From NCBI RefSeq assembly GCF_004000825.1, contig NZ_BILZ01000035.1, positions 1 to 61,684 of the forward strand: a DNA stretch of 61,684 nt, given 5' to 3'. Below the pieces are notes generated by a model that saw only the letters and a program-made list of their open reading frames with translations, searched no databases and had not been told where the DNA came from. Source of the DNA: Paenibacillus kobensis NBRC 15729. GTDB taxonomy: Bacteria; Bacillota; Bacilli; Paenibacillales; Paenibacillaceae. Shown in pieces: positions 61,245 through 61,684 of this stretch (position 1 is the first letter of the stretch; the number at the start of each line of letters is the position of its first letter). The position numbers were made by a program, and so were the translations under genes.

Positions 61245-61292
61245 TAGACTGAGAAAATAAAGTGTTAGACCGTGAAAATAAAGTTCTAGACT
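61245..61292. repeat. 21-bp tandem repeat, about 2.3 copies
   Basis: TAGACTGAGAAAATAAAGTG and TAGACCGTGAAAATAAAGTT follow each other at 61245 and 61266, with a third start TAGACTGG at 61287. AT-rich; role unknown. Confidence 0.75.
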
Positions 61293-61420
61293 GGCAGCGG
61301 CGGCGTTAAGCGAACGGGCAGGTTAGCGCAAAGTTTATTGGATATATATGGGCATGATTGTCGAAATATATGGTAAAATGACCTAAGGTAGCAAGTTAGT
61401 TATGTTTTGGGGGATCAGTG

Positions 61421-61678
61421 ATGCCATCGTATGAGTTTGAGTTGAAACCGAAAGAATTACTTAGACTAATGTTCTTTAAAAAGATCTGCCCTAACTGTAA
61501 GAATAAGCTAGTAAAAAATAACGAAAAGACCTTTCTCGAAAGAGGGTGGTATAAGATGAACGGAGCTTATTATCACGGAGACCAATATCACCTGAAGTTT
61601 CGTTACTACTGTGGAAATTGTTCTAAAGAGATACAATTACTTGAACTGCGACATAGAAGATTTTTTAAAGACAAGTAA
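61421..61678 (+). CDS. Small zinc-ribbon-like protein
   Basis: 85 residues from ATG 61421; GGGGGA lies 6 bases upstream (a GTG one codon earlier is also possible). CPNCKNKL at about 23-30 and CGNCSKEI at about 64-71 give two CxxC pairs spaced for a zinc ribbon. The rest is basic and aromatic (RGWYKMNGAYYHGDQYHL). I do not recognise a named family. It is more AT-rich than the giant gene upstream, which may point to separate origin. Confidence 0.72.
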   Translation: MPSYEFELKPKELLRLMFFKKICPNCKNKLVKNNEKTFLERGWYKMNGAYYHGDQYHLKFRYYCGNCSKEIQLLELRHRRFFKDK

Positions 61679-61684
61679 CTTTTA

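Overview
The window looks like chromosomal DNA from a spore-forming, Paenibacillus-like member of the Bacillota. The signs are AGGAGG-type ribosome binding sites, moderately GC-rich codon use, a collagen-like exosporium-type protein, a stalk domain of the copper-amine-oxidase N-terminal type, a YknUV/BmrCD-like ABC pair, and several short intergenic repeat families. This placement is inference; there is no rRNA or tRNA in the window to confirm it. I see no CRISPR array, integrase or intact insertion sequence.

Layout. 1-4 kb: a 12-bp tandem repeat at the window edge, a four-copy palindromic repeat, a DUF1801 protein, a membrane diguanylate cyclase and a metallopeptidase, all on the minus strand. 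4.1-14.6 kb: two complete McrB-like/McrC-like (DUF2357-PDDEXK) pairs with an orphan PD-(D/E)XK nuclease between them. 14.8-16.8 kb: an AT-richer cassette with an ASCH protein, a GNAT-EVE-like fusion and a divergent small P-loop kinase that share one promoter region. 17-22.4 kb: a type III restriction system (HTH regulator, Mod, Res). 22.9-25 kb: a secreted zinc metalloprotease. 25.3-29.4 kb: a five-gene minus-strand cluster (HNH nuclease, DUF2075 nuclease-helicase, MazG-like hydrolase, Nudix hydrolase, small antitoxin-like protein). 29.6-33 kb: a collagen-like protein, a small unknown, a macrodomain hydrolase and an unknown protein. 33-35.5 kb: a superfamily 1 helicase with an N-terminal RelE-like domain. 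36-39.7 kb: a heterodimeric ABC exporter. 40-47.4 kb: ordinary accessory and housekeeping genes (TatD, stalk-domain protein, GrpB-like, DUF4097 lipoprotein, C39-like secreted protein and lipoprotein, GH27 alpha-galactosidase, small zinc ribbon). 47.5-55 kb: a coiled-coil membrane protein, a protein of three PH-like repeats, and a 1403-residue DUF4062-STAND-TPR protein. 55-61.7 kb: a 1912-residue protein of carboxypeptidase-regulatory-like repeats, another four-copy repeat element and a zinc-ribbon protein.

Much of 4-35 kb and 47-55 kb reads as a defence island: enzymes that cut modified or unmodified DNA (McrBC-like, type III R-M, HNH, PDDEXK), likely sensors of modified bases (ASCH, EVE-like), nucleotide-pool hydrolases (MazG-like, Nudix), helicases and a STAND ATPase. 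The least familiar units are the DUF2075/MazG/Nudix/HNH cluster, the RelE-fused helicase with its downstream partner, and the GNAT-EVE/ASCH/kinase cassette. Separately, three intergenic loci (270-452, 39813-39992, 61033-61232) carry four copies each of a short quasi-palindrome with nearly the same geometry (about 50, 60-74 and 50 bp apart) but different sequences; I do not recognise this element. All functional calls rest on motifs read by eye; no database search was possible.
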